Part shown: positions 1 through 7,571 of the stretch, in pieces
Layout of the letters: each line of letters begins with the position of its first letter
How positions within the stretch are numbered: position 1 is the stretch's first letter
Assembly: GCA_030424955.1 (NCBI GenBank)
Contig: JAUHVS010000022.1
Coordinates: 1 to 20,495, forward strand
Direction: 5' to 3'
Length of the DNA stretch: 20,495 nucleotides
From: a bacterium
GTDB taxonomy: Bacteria > Myxococcota_A > Bradymonadia > UBA7976 > UBA1532
The notes under the pieces: generated by a model
Databases searched by the model: none
Told to the model about the DNA's origin: nothing
The model's input: the letters and a program-made list of their open reading frames with translations, nothing else
Position numbers and translations under genes: made by a program

Positions 1-94
1 CGACTATTGGGACGAGCTCGACGCCGACGACCGGGCGCCGCTCGAGTCGCTGATCGTCTACTTCGCCCGCGTCGCCCGCAAGCTGGCGCTCTGA
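1..94 (+). CDS. C-terminal fragment of an unidentified protein (5' end outside window)
   Basis: An open frame enters from the left edge in the frame starting at base 2 and ends at TGA 92-94, giving about 30 residues that end YFARVARKLAL. The composition is acidic, then amphipathic and basic, and looks like a natural C-terminal helix. Too little is visible to name a family. It does not resemble the C-terminus of EF-P or of EpmB, the usual functional partners of the next gene. Its stop lies 49 bp before epmA, so the two could be co-transcribed, although a GC-rich hairpin lies between them. Confidence 0.55.
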   Translation, partial: DYWDELDADDRAPLESLIVYFARVARKLAL

Positions 95-95
95 C

Positions 96-115
96 GGGGG
101 CGCCGACGCCGGCCC
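96..115 (+). terminator. Possible hairpin after the upstream gene
   Basis: Directly after the TGA at 92-94 the bases can fold with 96-102 pairing to 107-115 around a CCGA loop, with a two-base bulge (GG at 111-112). No T-run follows, so it is not a canonical intrinsic terminator. It may only reflect high GC. Confidence 0.2.
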
Positions 116-143
116 CGGGCCCATCACGAGGCGGATCCGAGCG

Positions 144-1103
144 ATGAATCCGGACTTTCTGCGCCGCCGGGCCTTGATCCTGCGGGCGGTGCGGGCGTTC
201 TTCGACGCCCGCTCATATGTCGAGATCGAGGCCCCGATCGCGGTGCGCTCGCCGGGTATGGAGCCCCACCTCGACGCCTTCGAGCTGCGCTCCCGCGGGC
301 CGCGCCGCTACCTGCACACCAGCCCCGAGTACGCGCTGAAGCGGCTGCTGGGCGAGGGGCTGACCGACCTCTACAGCCTGGGCCCGTGCTTCCGCGACGA
401 GCCCCCCTCGCCCACCCACAGCCCCGAGTTCACCATGCTCGAGTGGTACGCCACGGGGCTCGACCTGCACGGGCTGATGACCCAGACCGAGGCCCTGGTG
501 CAGGCCACCTGCGAGGTGGTCTGCGGCGGCCACGTGACCCCGGGCGGGGTGGATCTGAGCGGCCCCTTCGAGCGCCTGACGGTGCAGGCGGCCTTCGAGC
601 GCCACGCCGGGGTCGATCCCTTCGCGCACCCCACCGCCGACGGCCTGCGGGCCGCCGCCCGCGCCGCGGGCGTGGCGGTGCCCACCGACAGCCCGGCCTG
701 GGACGACGTGTTCTTCCAGATCCTGCTCAACGCGGTGGAGCCCGCCCTGGCCGAGGGCCCGCCGGTGTTCCTGTGGGGCTGGCCCGCCAGCCAGGCCGCC
801 CTGGCGCGGCTCGACCCCGCCGATCCCCGCCGCGCCCTGCGCTTTGAGCTGTTCATCGACGGCCTCGAGCTGGCCAACGCCTTCGACGAGCTGACCGACG
901 CCGCCGAGCAGCGCCGGCGCTTCGAGCAGGACCAGGCCGACCGCCGCGCCCTCGGCGTGCCCGTGCCCCCCATCGACGAGGCGCTGCTGGCCGCGCTGGC
1001 GCACCTGCCGCCGACCAGCGGCATCGCCCTGGGCGTGGACCGCCTGGTGATGCTGCTGCTCAACGTGTCCGATCTGGCCGACGTGAGGGCCCAAGCGTGG
1101 TGA
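144..1103 (+). CDS. epmA: EF-P--(R)-beta-lysine ligase (EpmA/PoxA/GenX family)
   Basis: A 319-aa class II lysyl-tRNA-synthetase-like protein without the anticodon-binding domain, close to the 325 aa of E. coli EpmA. In that family the enzyme activates (R)-beta-lysine with ATP and attaches it to a conserved Lys of elongation factor P, which relieves ribosome stalling at polyproline. Visible family signatures are HTSPEYALKRLL (about 58-69), motif 2 FRDE followed by SPEFTMLEWY (about 83-102), the substrate-pocket stretch LELANAFDELTD, and motif 3 GIALGVDRLVMLLL near the C-terminus. The last residues are shorter than in E. coli. The ATG at 144 has GAGG and GGA 8-13 bases upstream. Its stop overlaps birA. 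Neither efp nor epmB is in the window. The family call is strong; the exact amino-acid substrate is inferred. Confidence 0.93.
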   Translation: MNPDFLRRRALILRAVRAFFDARSYVEIEAPIAVRSPGMEPHLDAFELRSRGPRRYLHTSPEYALKRLLGEGLTDLYSLGPCFRDEPPSPTHSPEFTMLEWYATGLDLHGLMTQTEALVQATCEVVCGGHVTPGGVDLSGPFERLTVQAAFERHAGVDPFAHPTADGLRAAARAAGVAVPTDSPAWDDVFFQILLNAVEPALAEGPPVFLWGWPASQAALARLDPADPRRALRFELFIDGLELANAFDELTDAAEQRRRFEQDQADRRALGVPVPPIDEALLAALAHLPPTSGIALGVDRLVMLLLNVSDLADVRAQAW

Positions 1104-1969
1104 TCACCCCCGATCAAGACGGCGTCGTCTGGCTGCCCGAGTGCGCCAGCACCAACGACGAGGCGTGGGCCCGCGCGGCCGATCCCGCCGTGCAGGGCGT
1201 GGTCGCCCACCGCCAGACCGCCGGCCGTGGCCGCCGCGGGCGCGCCTGGACCTCGCCGCCGGGCGCCGGGCTGTTCCTGTCGTGGATCGCCCGGCCGGGC
1301 TTCCCCGCGAGCGACGGCGGGGCCCTGCCCCTGCTCGCCGCCGTGGCCGTCGCCGAGGTCGTCACCGCCTGCGGCGCGAAGCCCTGGCTCAAGTGGCCCA
1401 ACGACGTGTGGATCGGGGGCGCCAAGCTCGCGGGCGTGCTCACCGAGGCCCGCACGGACGGTGACGGCTGGTCGGCGGTGGTGGGCATCGGCCTGAACCT
1501 GCGCACGCCCCCCGACGGCTGGCCTGCGGATCTGTCGGCGGTGGCCCTGGACGCCACGGGCGCCGAGGTGCCCGAGCCCCACGCCGCCACCCGCAAGCTC
1601 CTGGCGCGGCTGACCTACTGGCGCACCCAGGTCGAGGCCGAGGGCCTCGCGCCGCTGCTGGCCGCCTGGCAGCGCTGGGCCCCCGCCGAGGGCACGCGGT
1701 TCACGCAGGCGGGGCACACGGGCACCTACGCGGGGCTCGCCGAGGACGGCGCCCTGCGGCTCACCCTCGATGACGGCAGCGAGATCAGCATCCGCACCGG
1801 CGAGGTCGACCTGGTGCAGCCTGCACCAGCGGCCGCCCCGGTATCGCCCGATCTGGTGCAGCGCGCACCACCCAGCCCGACCCTGGTGCACCACGCACCA
1901 GCTGGGACCGACCTGGTGCAGGCCGCACCAGCTGGCCCGGCGGACCTCAACGGATCCCAAGACCCCTGA
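1097..1969 (+). CDS. birA: Biotin--[acetyl-CoA-carboxylase] ligase, monofunctional
   Basis: A 290-aa biotin protein ligase that makes biotinyl-5'-AMP and transfers biotin to a Lys of the carboxyl-carrier protein of acetyl-CoA carboxylase and similar enzymes. The catalytic domain begins at once (PECASTNDEAW), with biotin/ATP loop GRGRRGRAW (43-51), KWPNDVW (99-105), the Lys of GGAKLAGVL (K110) and GIGLNL (130-135). The small C-terminal domain covers about 197-240. The N-terminal winged-helix repressor domain of E. coli BirA is missing, so this should be a pure enzyme. Starts at tandem GTG codons 1097 or 1100 are both possible; the latter gives a 4-base GTGA overlap with epmA. After the natural domain end (GEVDLV) there is an odd tail of about 50 residues built from LVQxAPx repeats and encoded by spaced DNA palindromes. 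coaX follows after 44 bp, a common pairing. Confidence 0.93.
   Translation: MVITPDQDGVVWLPECASTNDEAWARAADPAVQGVVAHRQTAGRGRRGRAWTSPPGAGLFLSWIARPGFPASDGGALPLLAAVAVAEVVTACGAKPWLKWPNDVWIGGAKLAGVLTEARTDGDGWSAVVGIGLNLRTPPDGWPADLSAVALDATGAEVPEPHAATRKLLARLTYWRTQVEAEGLAPLLAAWQRWAPAEGTRFTQAGHTGTYAGLAEDGALRLTLDDGSEISIRTGEVDLVQPAPAAAPVSPDLVQRAPPSPTLVHHAPAGTDLVQAAPAGPADLNGSQDP
1811..1931. repeat. Four spaced 19-bp dyad repeats inside the 3' end of birA
   Basis: Dyads start at 1811, 1853, 1883 and 1913 (spacings 42, 30 and 30 bp, all multiples of three). The first, CTGGTGCAGCCTGCACCAG, is a perfect inverted repeat with 9-bp arms around one central base. Units 3 and 4 keep at least 7-bp arms, CTGGTGC and GCACCAG. 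Unit 2 keeps TGGTGC and GCACCA. In the birA frame they encode a 10-residue repeat of the form DLVQxAPxxx, placed after the end of the conserved ligase fold. They lie 83-203 bp upstream of the coaX start. No T-run follows, so they are not a simple terminator. They could be operator sites, RNA hairpins or an expanded palindromic element. Confidence 0.85.
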
Positions 1970-2003
1970 CGCCAACCGGCGCGCCCGCCCGGCGCCCGTG
2001 GAA

Positions 2004-2009
2004 GGAGAG
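2004..2009 (+). promoter_or_regulatory. Ribosome binding site of coaX
   Basis: GGAGAG sits 4 bases before the ATG at 2014. It fixes this start, which also opens with the expected MLLAIDVGN of type III pantothenate kinases. Confidence 0.7.
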
Positions 2010-2013
2010 CCGC

Positions 2014-2787
<774 letters not shown>

Positions 2788-2792
2788 GGCCA

Positions 2793-2811
2793 GCGCCCGA
2801 GCTCAGGGCGC
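2793..2811. terminator. Hairpin at the coaX/GH31 convergent junction
   Basis: GCGCCC (2793-2798) pairs with GGGCGC (2806-2811) around a 7-base loop that contains the GH31 stop codon. It lies 6 bases past the coaX stop, at the only gap between the convergent genes, which is where a shared bidirectional terminator would be expected. No T-run is present on either side. Confidence 0.35.
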
Positions 2812-5391
2812 CGGCACCGTCACGGTGACCGGGCCGTCGCCCGCCGGCAGGGGCAGGTCGAGGCGGCCGTCGGCCCACACGGCCCCCGCGGCGGGCGCCC
2901 CGTCCACCTGCGCCGCCGCCCCCTCGGGCAGGCCCCACGCTTCCACCACGAAGCCCTCGCGGAACACGTCGCCCGGCGTGAGCGTCACCCGCCAGCCCTC
3001 GGGGCCCTGCGCCTGCGCGATGACCGTGCCGTCGTAGAGCCGCAGCCGGGCCTCCCCCTCGACGGGCGGCGCGAGGCGCACGTGCAGCGGCCCCACGCGG
3101 TCGTCGAAGCTGTCCACCCGGTCGGGCTCGGTGGTGGGCGCCAGGGTGTCGATGGTGGGGCGCAGCAGGGGCACGATGCCCCCCGCCCGCAGGAACAGCG
3201 GCAGGGTGCCCAGGGGGGCGTCCACCTGCGCGTCGCCCGCGCCCGCCGCCACGTCCCGCGGCGCGCCCGTCCACCAGTCGAACCAGCGCCCCGCCGGGAA
3301 GCGCACCGCCCGGGCCCGCGCGCCGGGCACCATCACCGGCGCCACCAGCAGATCCTCGCCGAAGAAGTAGGCGTCGTCGGGGTGGTGGTCGAGCTCGGGG
3401 TGCTGCAGGCCAAAGGGCCGCGTGAGGGGCCGGCCGCTGTCGGCCAGCCCGTGGGCCAGCGTCCACGCCAGGGGCCACAGCCGCAGGTGCAGGCGGGCGT
3501 AGATCCGATACAGATCGAGCACTTCTGCGTCGAAGCCGTTGGCGGGCGTGGGCTGCCAGGGCACGTCGTTGCAGCTCGTGCCCACCTGCATCACCGACGA
3601 CAGGGCGGTCTGCTCGAACCAGCGCACGAACGTCTCTTTGCTGGGCGGGCAGTGCCGGTAGCCGCCGGTGTCGCTGCCGTAGAAGGCGAAGCCCGATGCG
3701 CTCAGGCTCAGCCCGCCGATGAGGGACGCGGGCAGCCCGCCGGTCGCGGTGTAGGTCTCGCCGGAGCGGGGGTCCACCTGCGCGCTGCCGCGGGTGGCCA
3801 GGCTCGAGTCGAGGTCGCCGGGCCAGATGATGACGCCGTTGACCTGGTCGCCCGGCAGGCCCGTGCGGGTCAGCAGGAAGCCGCCGTCGGGGGGCAGCGT
3901 CTCGGCGAAGACCTGGTGGTAGAGCCGCTGGTAGCCCACGTGCATCGTGCGCTCGGTGGAGCCGTCGAAGAAGCGCCAGCGGTTGCGCACCCGCCCGAGC
4001 CCCGGCACCACGTCCTGCACGTAGTCCAGCTTGTAGCCCTCGACGCCCATGGCCGTGTAGCGCCGCACCAGATCCTGCCACCAGGCGTAGGCGGCCGGGT
4101 TCGTGAGATCCACCGGGCGGCCCCAGTTGTTGACGATGGGCCCCACCTCGGGCGGGTAGTAGCCGTTGGCCTCGGCCTCGGCGTGCAGGGCGGCCGTCGC
4201 GGGCTGGTCCTCGCCCACATAGCTCGTGTGCCAGAGCGCGAAGCGCAGCCCCAGGGCGTGGGCGCGGTCGATCATGGCCTGCGGCGCGGGGAACTGCTCG
4301 GGGTGGAAGTCGAAGCTGCTCACCCCCGAGGCGTAGGGGCGGTCGATCCAGATGCCCGTGGTGGCCAGATCCAGGGTGCGCAGCGACTCGATGTCGTCGA
4401 GCACCTGGGCCTGATCGTCGTTCTCGTCGCGCCAGATCCACGGGCCCAGCGCCCACGCGGCCGGCAGCGTGGGCGTGCCCGTGACGGCGTAGTAGCCCTT
4501 GATCAGGTCCAGGGGGTGCGCCGCGGCCAGCAGGGTGAAGCGCAGGCCATCGGCCGAGAACTCGCCGGTGCCGAACACCGCGTCGATCTGGTCGGCGGCC
4601 TCGGTGGCCACGGCCATGGCGCCGGGGTACTGGCTGTCGACGAACACGCCCCAGCCCGTGGTGCCCAGCAGCAGCGGCACCGGCACGTTGACCTCGTTGT
4701 TGGCGCTCTCGATGTCCAGGGCCAGCTCGAGCTGCAGGGCGCGCAGGTGCCCGCGGTGGTTCAGCGTGTCGAAGACCTCGCCCAGGCCGTAGAAGGCCTC
4801 CTCGGCGTCGCCGTGCAGGCGCAGGCCCAGGTAGACGACGGGCGCGTCGGCGGGCGGCGTGAAGTGGCCGTCGATGCCGTGGGCGCCCACGGTCAGGCGG
4901 GCGGTGCCCGTGCCCAGCGCGCCGAAGTCCAACGTCAGCGTCACGGCCGCGCCGTCCCCATCCACCGCCGCCGTGACCGCCTCGGGGCTCACCCAGCGCA
5001 GGCTGCGGGGCTGGTAGACCGGCGGCGTCTGCAGGGCCGAGTACGGGTTGTAGTGGAAGCTGGGATCCACGGCGTCGGCCACGCCCATGCGCCACGCGGC
5101 GGGGGTCAGCCGGGCGCGGGGGGCGCCCTGCCAGGTCAGGCTCAGGCTGCCGTCCGGCGCGATGTGCAGGCCGTGGGCCGCGGGATCGCCCAGCGGGGGC
5201 CCGCCGTCGGGGGCCTGGGCGTCCGGCGTAGCGTCCGCGGCGCCATCGGGGCCGGCGTCCAGCGTGCTGTCGAGGGCCCCATCGAGCGCGCCCCGGTCCG
5301 GGGCCGCGGCGGGCCCGTCGTCGTCGCAGCCCAGCCCCGCGAGGGCCAGCCCCGCGCCGCACACCAGCCACCGCACCCACGCCGCGCTCAT
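2803..5391 (-). CDS. GH31-family alpha-glycosidase lipoprotein
   Basis: An 862-aa predicted lipoprotein. The N-terminus is a lipoprotein signal with lipobox LAGLGC (Cys22), followed by an Asp/Ala/Pro-rich tether (about 23-70). The rest is a full glycoside hydrolase family 31 protein: N-terminal beta-sandwich (about 80-270, including FYGLGEVFDTLNHRG), a TIM-barrel, and C-terminal beta domains. The nucleophile is most likely D456 in YKLDY and the acid/base D526 in IWPGDLDSS, by alignment to known GH31 motifs. The family retains anomeric configuration and acts on alpha-glucosides, alpha-xylosides and related substrates; the substrate here is unknown. The reading frame stays open far upstream, but the ATG at 5391, with a strong GAGGAGGG site (5402-5395) and a signal peptide, is the true start. 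Its ATGA overlap with the transporter stop indicates translational coupling. Confidence 0.9.
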   Translation of the reverse strand: MSAAWVRWLVCGAGLALAGLGCDDDGPAAAPDRGALDGALDSTLDAGPDGAADATPDAQAPDGGPPLGDPAAHGLHIAPDGSLSLTWQGAPRARLTPAAWRMGVADAVDPSFHYNPYSALQTPPVYQPRSLRWVSPEAVTAAVDGDGAAVTLTLDFGALGTGTARLTVGAHGIDGHFTPPADAPVVYLGLRLHGDAEEAFYGLGEVFDTLNHRGHLRALQLELALDIESANNEVNVPVPLLLGTTGWGVFVDSQYPGAMAVATEAADQIDAVFGTGEFSADGLRFTLLAAAHPLDLIKGYYAVTGTPTLPAAWALGPWIWRDENDDQAQVLDDIESLRTLDLATTGIWIDRPYASGVSSFDFHPEQFPAPQAMIDRAHALGLRFALWHTSYVGEDQPATAALHAEAEANGYYPPEVGPIVNNWGRPVDLTNPAAYAWWQDLVRRYTAMGVEGYKLDYVQDVVPGLGRVRNRWRFFDGSTERTMHVGYQRLYHQVFAETLPPDGGFLLTRTGLPGDQVNGVIIWPGDLDSSLATRGSAQVDPRSGETYTATGGLPASLIGGLSLSASGFAFYGSDTGGYRHCPPSKETFVRWFEQTALSSVMQVGTSCNDVPWQPTPANGFDAEVLDLYRIYARLHLRLWPLAWTLAHGLADSGRPLTRPFGLQHPELDHHPDDAYFFGEDLLVAPVMVPGARARAVRFPAGRWFDWWTGAPRDVAAGAGDAQVDAPLGTLPLFLRAGGIVPLLRPTIDTLAPTTEPDRVDSFDDRVGPLHVRLAPPVEGEARLRLYDGTVIAQAQGPEGWRVTLTPGDVFREGFVVEAWGLPEGAAAQVDGAPAAGAVWADGRLDLPLPAGDGPVTVTVPAP

Positions 5392-7442
5392 GCGCCCTCC
5401 TCGGTCTCCGTCGGCCGCGCCCCGTCCAGCGCCACCAGGTGCGCCGGCGCGATGAGCCGGTCCAGGCCCCGCCGCAGCGGCACCAGCATCACGATGAACA
5501 GCGGGAACAGCAACCGCACGCCCTGGGGCGCGAAGGCCACCACCCAGAACAGCCCTAGCAGCGCCACCAGCTGCACGGCGGTGAACAGGTGCACCCGCTT
5601 CAGCGGCACCCGGCGGATGTAGTGGGTGCTGGGGTACAGGTTGGGATCCATGGGCCACAGGGTCAGCCGCTCGACGAACTGGATGCCGCCCAGCGAGCCC
5701 ACGCCCATGTAGAGGAACAGCCCGTAGAGCACCGCCATGGGGATGACGTGGAACAGGCTCAGCAGCGCCAGCGAGCCGCCCACCAGCAGGTGGATGCTCA
5801 GCCCGGTCACCCGCGTCTCGCGCACGTGCACGATGTGCTCGCGGGCCTCGCCGTCGGCGGTCAGCCGCTCCTCGACGGTGGCGAGGCTGCGCAGGTGGGC
5901 GAGGCTGCGCACCGTGGCCGCCGTCAGCCACGGCAGCCCGAACAGCGAGCACACCGCCACCAGGGCGCCCACGATCAGCAGGTCCAGGTGGTAGCCAGCG
6001 CCCCGGCGCAGCTTGTTGTCGGGGCTGTTCATGATGCGGCCGGTGATGTTCTGGTTGACCGCGATCAGCAGCGCCGCCAGGAGCGCGGGCGCCGCCGCCG
6101 CCCCCCACACCCACACCGGCGCCTGGAAGGGATCCACCCACCAGGCCCGCCCGCTGGTGGTGCCGAGCTGCTCGGGGGCCTGCAGGCTGGGCAGGCTCAC
6201 CGCGGGCAGGCTCAGCGCCACCCCGGTCATCAGGGTCATCGCGATGGCGGGCCCGAAGTCGCTGAGGAACTCGCGCATCCGGCCGTTCAGGTAGCGGCTG
6301 CGGCGCATCCGTGACAGCTGGCTGCCGATGTAGAAGGTGCCCAGCGCCAGCAGCAGCGTGAACAGCGCGGTGTCGTGGTTGGCGTCGTAGCTCGCGTCGC
6401 GGAAGGCCGCCGAGATGCCCCGCACCGCCTCGTAGATGAAGATGAGCGACATCAGCACCGAGAAGATCTCGTTGGCGAACCGCGTGAAGTAGCGCATCAG
6501 CGCGCTCGCGTCGGTGACCGCCAGCAGGGCCAGGAACAGCCCGGTCCACAGCCCGACCCAGGTGTAGGCCGGCAGGAACGCGAGCCCCAGGTCCTGGCAG
6601 AGCTGGTACAGGATGCCCGTGAAGATCAGCAGGGGCCCGATGCCCCCCAGCACCACCAGGGGCTGACCGGCGGTGAGCGCGAAGATCACCCCGCCCACCG
6701 AGGTGGCCACCAGCATCTCCACCACGCCGATCTCGCCGCCGGTGAACAGGCCCATCAGGCCCCCGAAGGTCACCGCGGGCGCCAGGCAGGCGAAGAACAG
6801 GAACAGCGTGGCGCTCAGGCTCTTGGCGTGCAGCCCGTCGCGGAAGTCGGCGCCGTACACCGCCGCCTTGCGCCGCAGATCGTCCATCAGGCCGCCGGCG
6901 AAGCGGCCGGTGAAGCGCAGCCCGGGGTCTGCGGTGGTGTCGGCGGGCGCCGGGGGCGCCGCGTGGCGCGCCTCCCAGCCGTCGAGGGCCGCCCGGAGCG
7001 CGGCCGCGTCGGGCGCCGCCCCCAGATCGAAGCGCAGCTCATCGTCGGTGGCGAGCCAGGCGATGTGCATCAGCGTGTCGAGGTGCCGATGGGGATCGCC
7101 CGGTGGGCCGAGCAGCACGAAGAAGAACCGGGTGGGCACGCCATCGTGGGCGTCCAGGTTCACGCCGTGGGGCAGGCGCCCGAAGAGCACCGTCGGCCCG
7201 TCGACCACGCCCTCCAGGTAGCAGTGGGGCACGGCCACGCCGTGCTCCAGCGCGGCCGACGACTCCGCGTGGCGGGCCAGGAGCGCGGCCAGCACCGGCT
7301 CGCGGTGCTCGGCCCCCAGCACGCCCTGGGCGATGCCGTGATCGACGATGGCCGCCAAGATGTCGCCCAGGGCCCGGCCGGGCAGATCCAGCAGCGGCCG
7401 GTCGGCGTCGAAGGCATCGCGGAGGACGGCGGAGAGGGGCAT
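5388..7442 (-). CDS. SLC4/band-3-type anion (bicarbonate) transporter with N-terminal PTS EIIA domain
   Basis: A 684-aa two-part protein. Residues 1 to about 145 form a PtsN-like EIIA domain (EIIA mannitol/Ntr type), with phospho-acceptor motif EHGVAVPH (H73) and a second conserved His in HRHLDTL (H120). A linker follows (about 145-185). Residues 186 to about 672 match the SLC4 membrane domain closely: LAPAVTFGGLMG, AGQPLVVLGGIGPLL, EIFSVLMSLIFIYEAV, RRGAGYHLDLL, GLPWLTAATVRS, LYGLFLYMGVGSL and RVHLFTAVQLV. SLC4 proteins move HCO3- in exchange for Cl- or with Na+, and some move borate. The position of AE1 Glu681 is Asn463 here, so coupling may differ. The N-terminal domain of animal band 3 has the EIIA fold but lacks the phospho-His. 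The ATG at 7442 has AAAGG shortly upstream. The stop overlaps the GH31 start. Transported ion and direction are unknown. Confidence 0.9.
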   Translation of the reverse strand: MPLSAVLRDAFDADRPLLDLPGRALGDILAAIVDHGIAQGVLGAEHREPVLAALLARHAESSAALEHGVAVPHCYLEGVVDGPTVLFGRLPHGVNLDAHDGVPTRFFFVLLGPPGDPHRHLDTLMHIAWLATDDELRFDLGAAPDAAALRAALDGWEARHAAPPAPADTTADPGLRFTGRFAGGLMDDLRRKAAVYGADFRDGLHAKSLSATLFLFFACLAPAVTFGGLMGLFTGGEIGVVEMLVATSVGGVIFALTAGQPLVVLGGIGPLLIFTGILYQLCQDLGLAFLPAYTWVGLWTGLFLALLAVTDASALMRYFTRFANEIFSVLMSLIFIYEAVRGISAAFRDASYDANHDTALFTLLLALGTFYIGSQLSRMRRSRYLNGRMREFLSDFGPAIAMTLMTGVALSLPAVSLPSLQAPEQLGTTSGRAWWVDPFQAPVWVWGAAAAPALLAALLIAVNQNITGRIMNSPDNKLRRGAGYHLDLLIVGALVAVCSLFGLPWLTAATVRSLAHLRSLATVEERLTADGEAREHIVHVRETRVTGLSIHLLVGGSLALLSLFHVIPMAVLYGLFLYMGVGSLGGIQFVERLTLWPMDPNLYPSTHYIRRVPLKRVHLFTAVQLVALLGLFWVVAFAPQGVRLLFPLFIVMLVPLRRGLDRLIAPAHLVALDGARPTETEEGA
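5395..5402 (-). promoter_or_regulatory. Ribosome binding site of the GH31 gene, inside the transporter gene
   Basis: On the minus strand GAGGAGGG lies just before the ATG at 5391 and within the last codons of the upstream transporter gene. It decides the start within a frame that remains open for more than a kilobase further upstream. Confidence 0.75.
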
Positions 7443-7571
7443 AGGGCCTTTCGGTCGGGAGAGACGCCGGGGCCGCAGCGCGCGGCGCGGCCCGTGGGGG
7501 CCCGGCGTGCGTCAGGCGCCGCCGCAGATCAGGCGCCACCTGGGGCGGTCAGGGGGACCCGGCGGGCCACG
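7443..7571 (-). other. Leader of the EIIA-SLC4/GH31 pair
   Basis: This 129-bp gap separates the kinase stop from the transporter start. It contains two direct copies of a 9-mer (minus-strand GGCGCCTGA at 7537-7529 and 7520-7512, offset 17 bp) and short GC-rich inverted repeats. I see no convincing -10/-35 pair and no small ORF worth calling. The kinase transcript could read through, or a promoter could lie here. Confidence 0.4.

Noticed and set aside
1811..1931. birA dyads as an intrinsic terminator
   Set aside because: They lie inside the coding frame, come in four phased copies and have no T-run.
3082..5622. A long plus-strand open frame antisense to the GH31 gene
   Set aside because: Same compositional signature and no motifs, while the opposite strand encodes an intact GH31 enzyme.
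5392..6549. Extension of the GH31 reading frame upstream to base 6549
   Set aside because: The extra sequence is an Arg/Gly/Ala-rich shadow of the transporter gene. The lipoprotein signal and strong ribosome site set the start at 5391.
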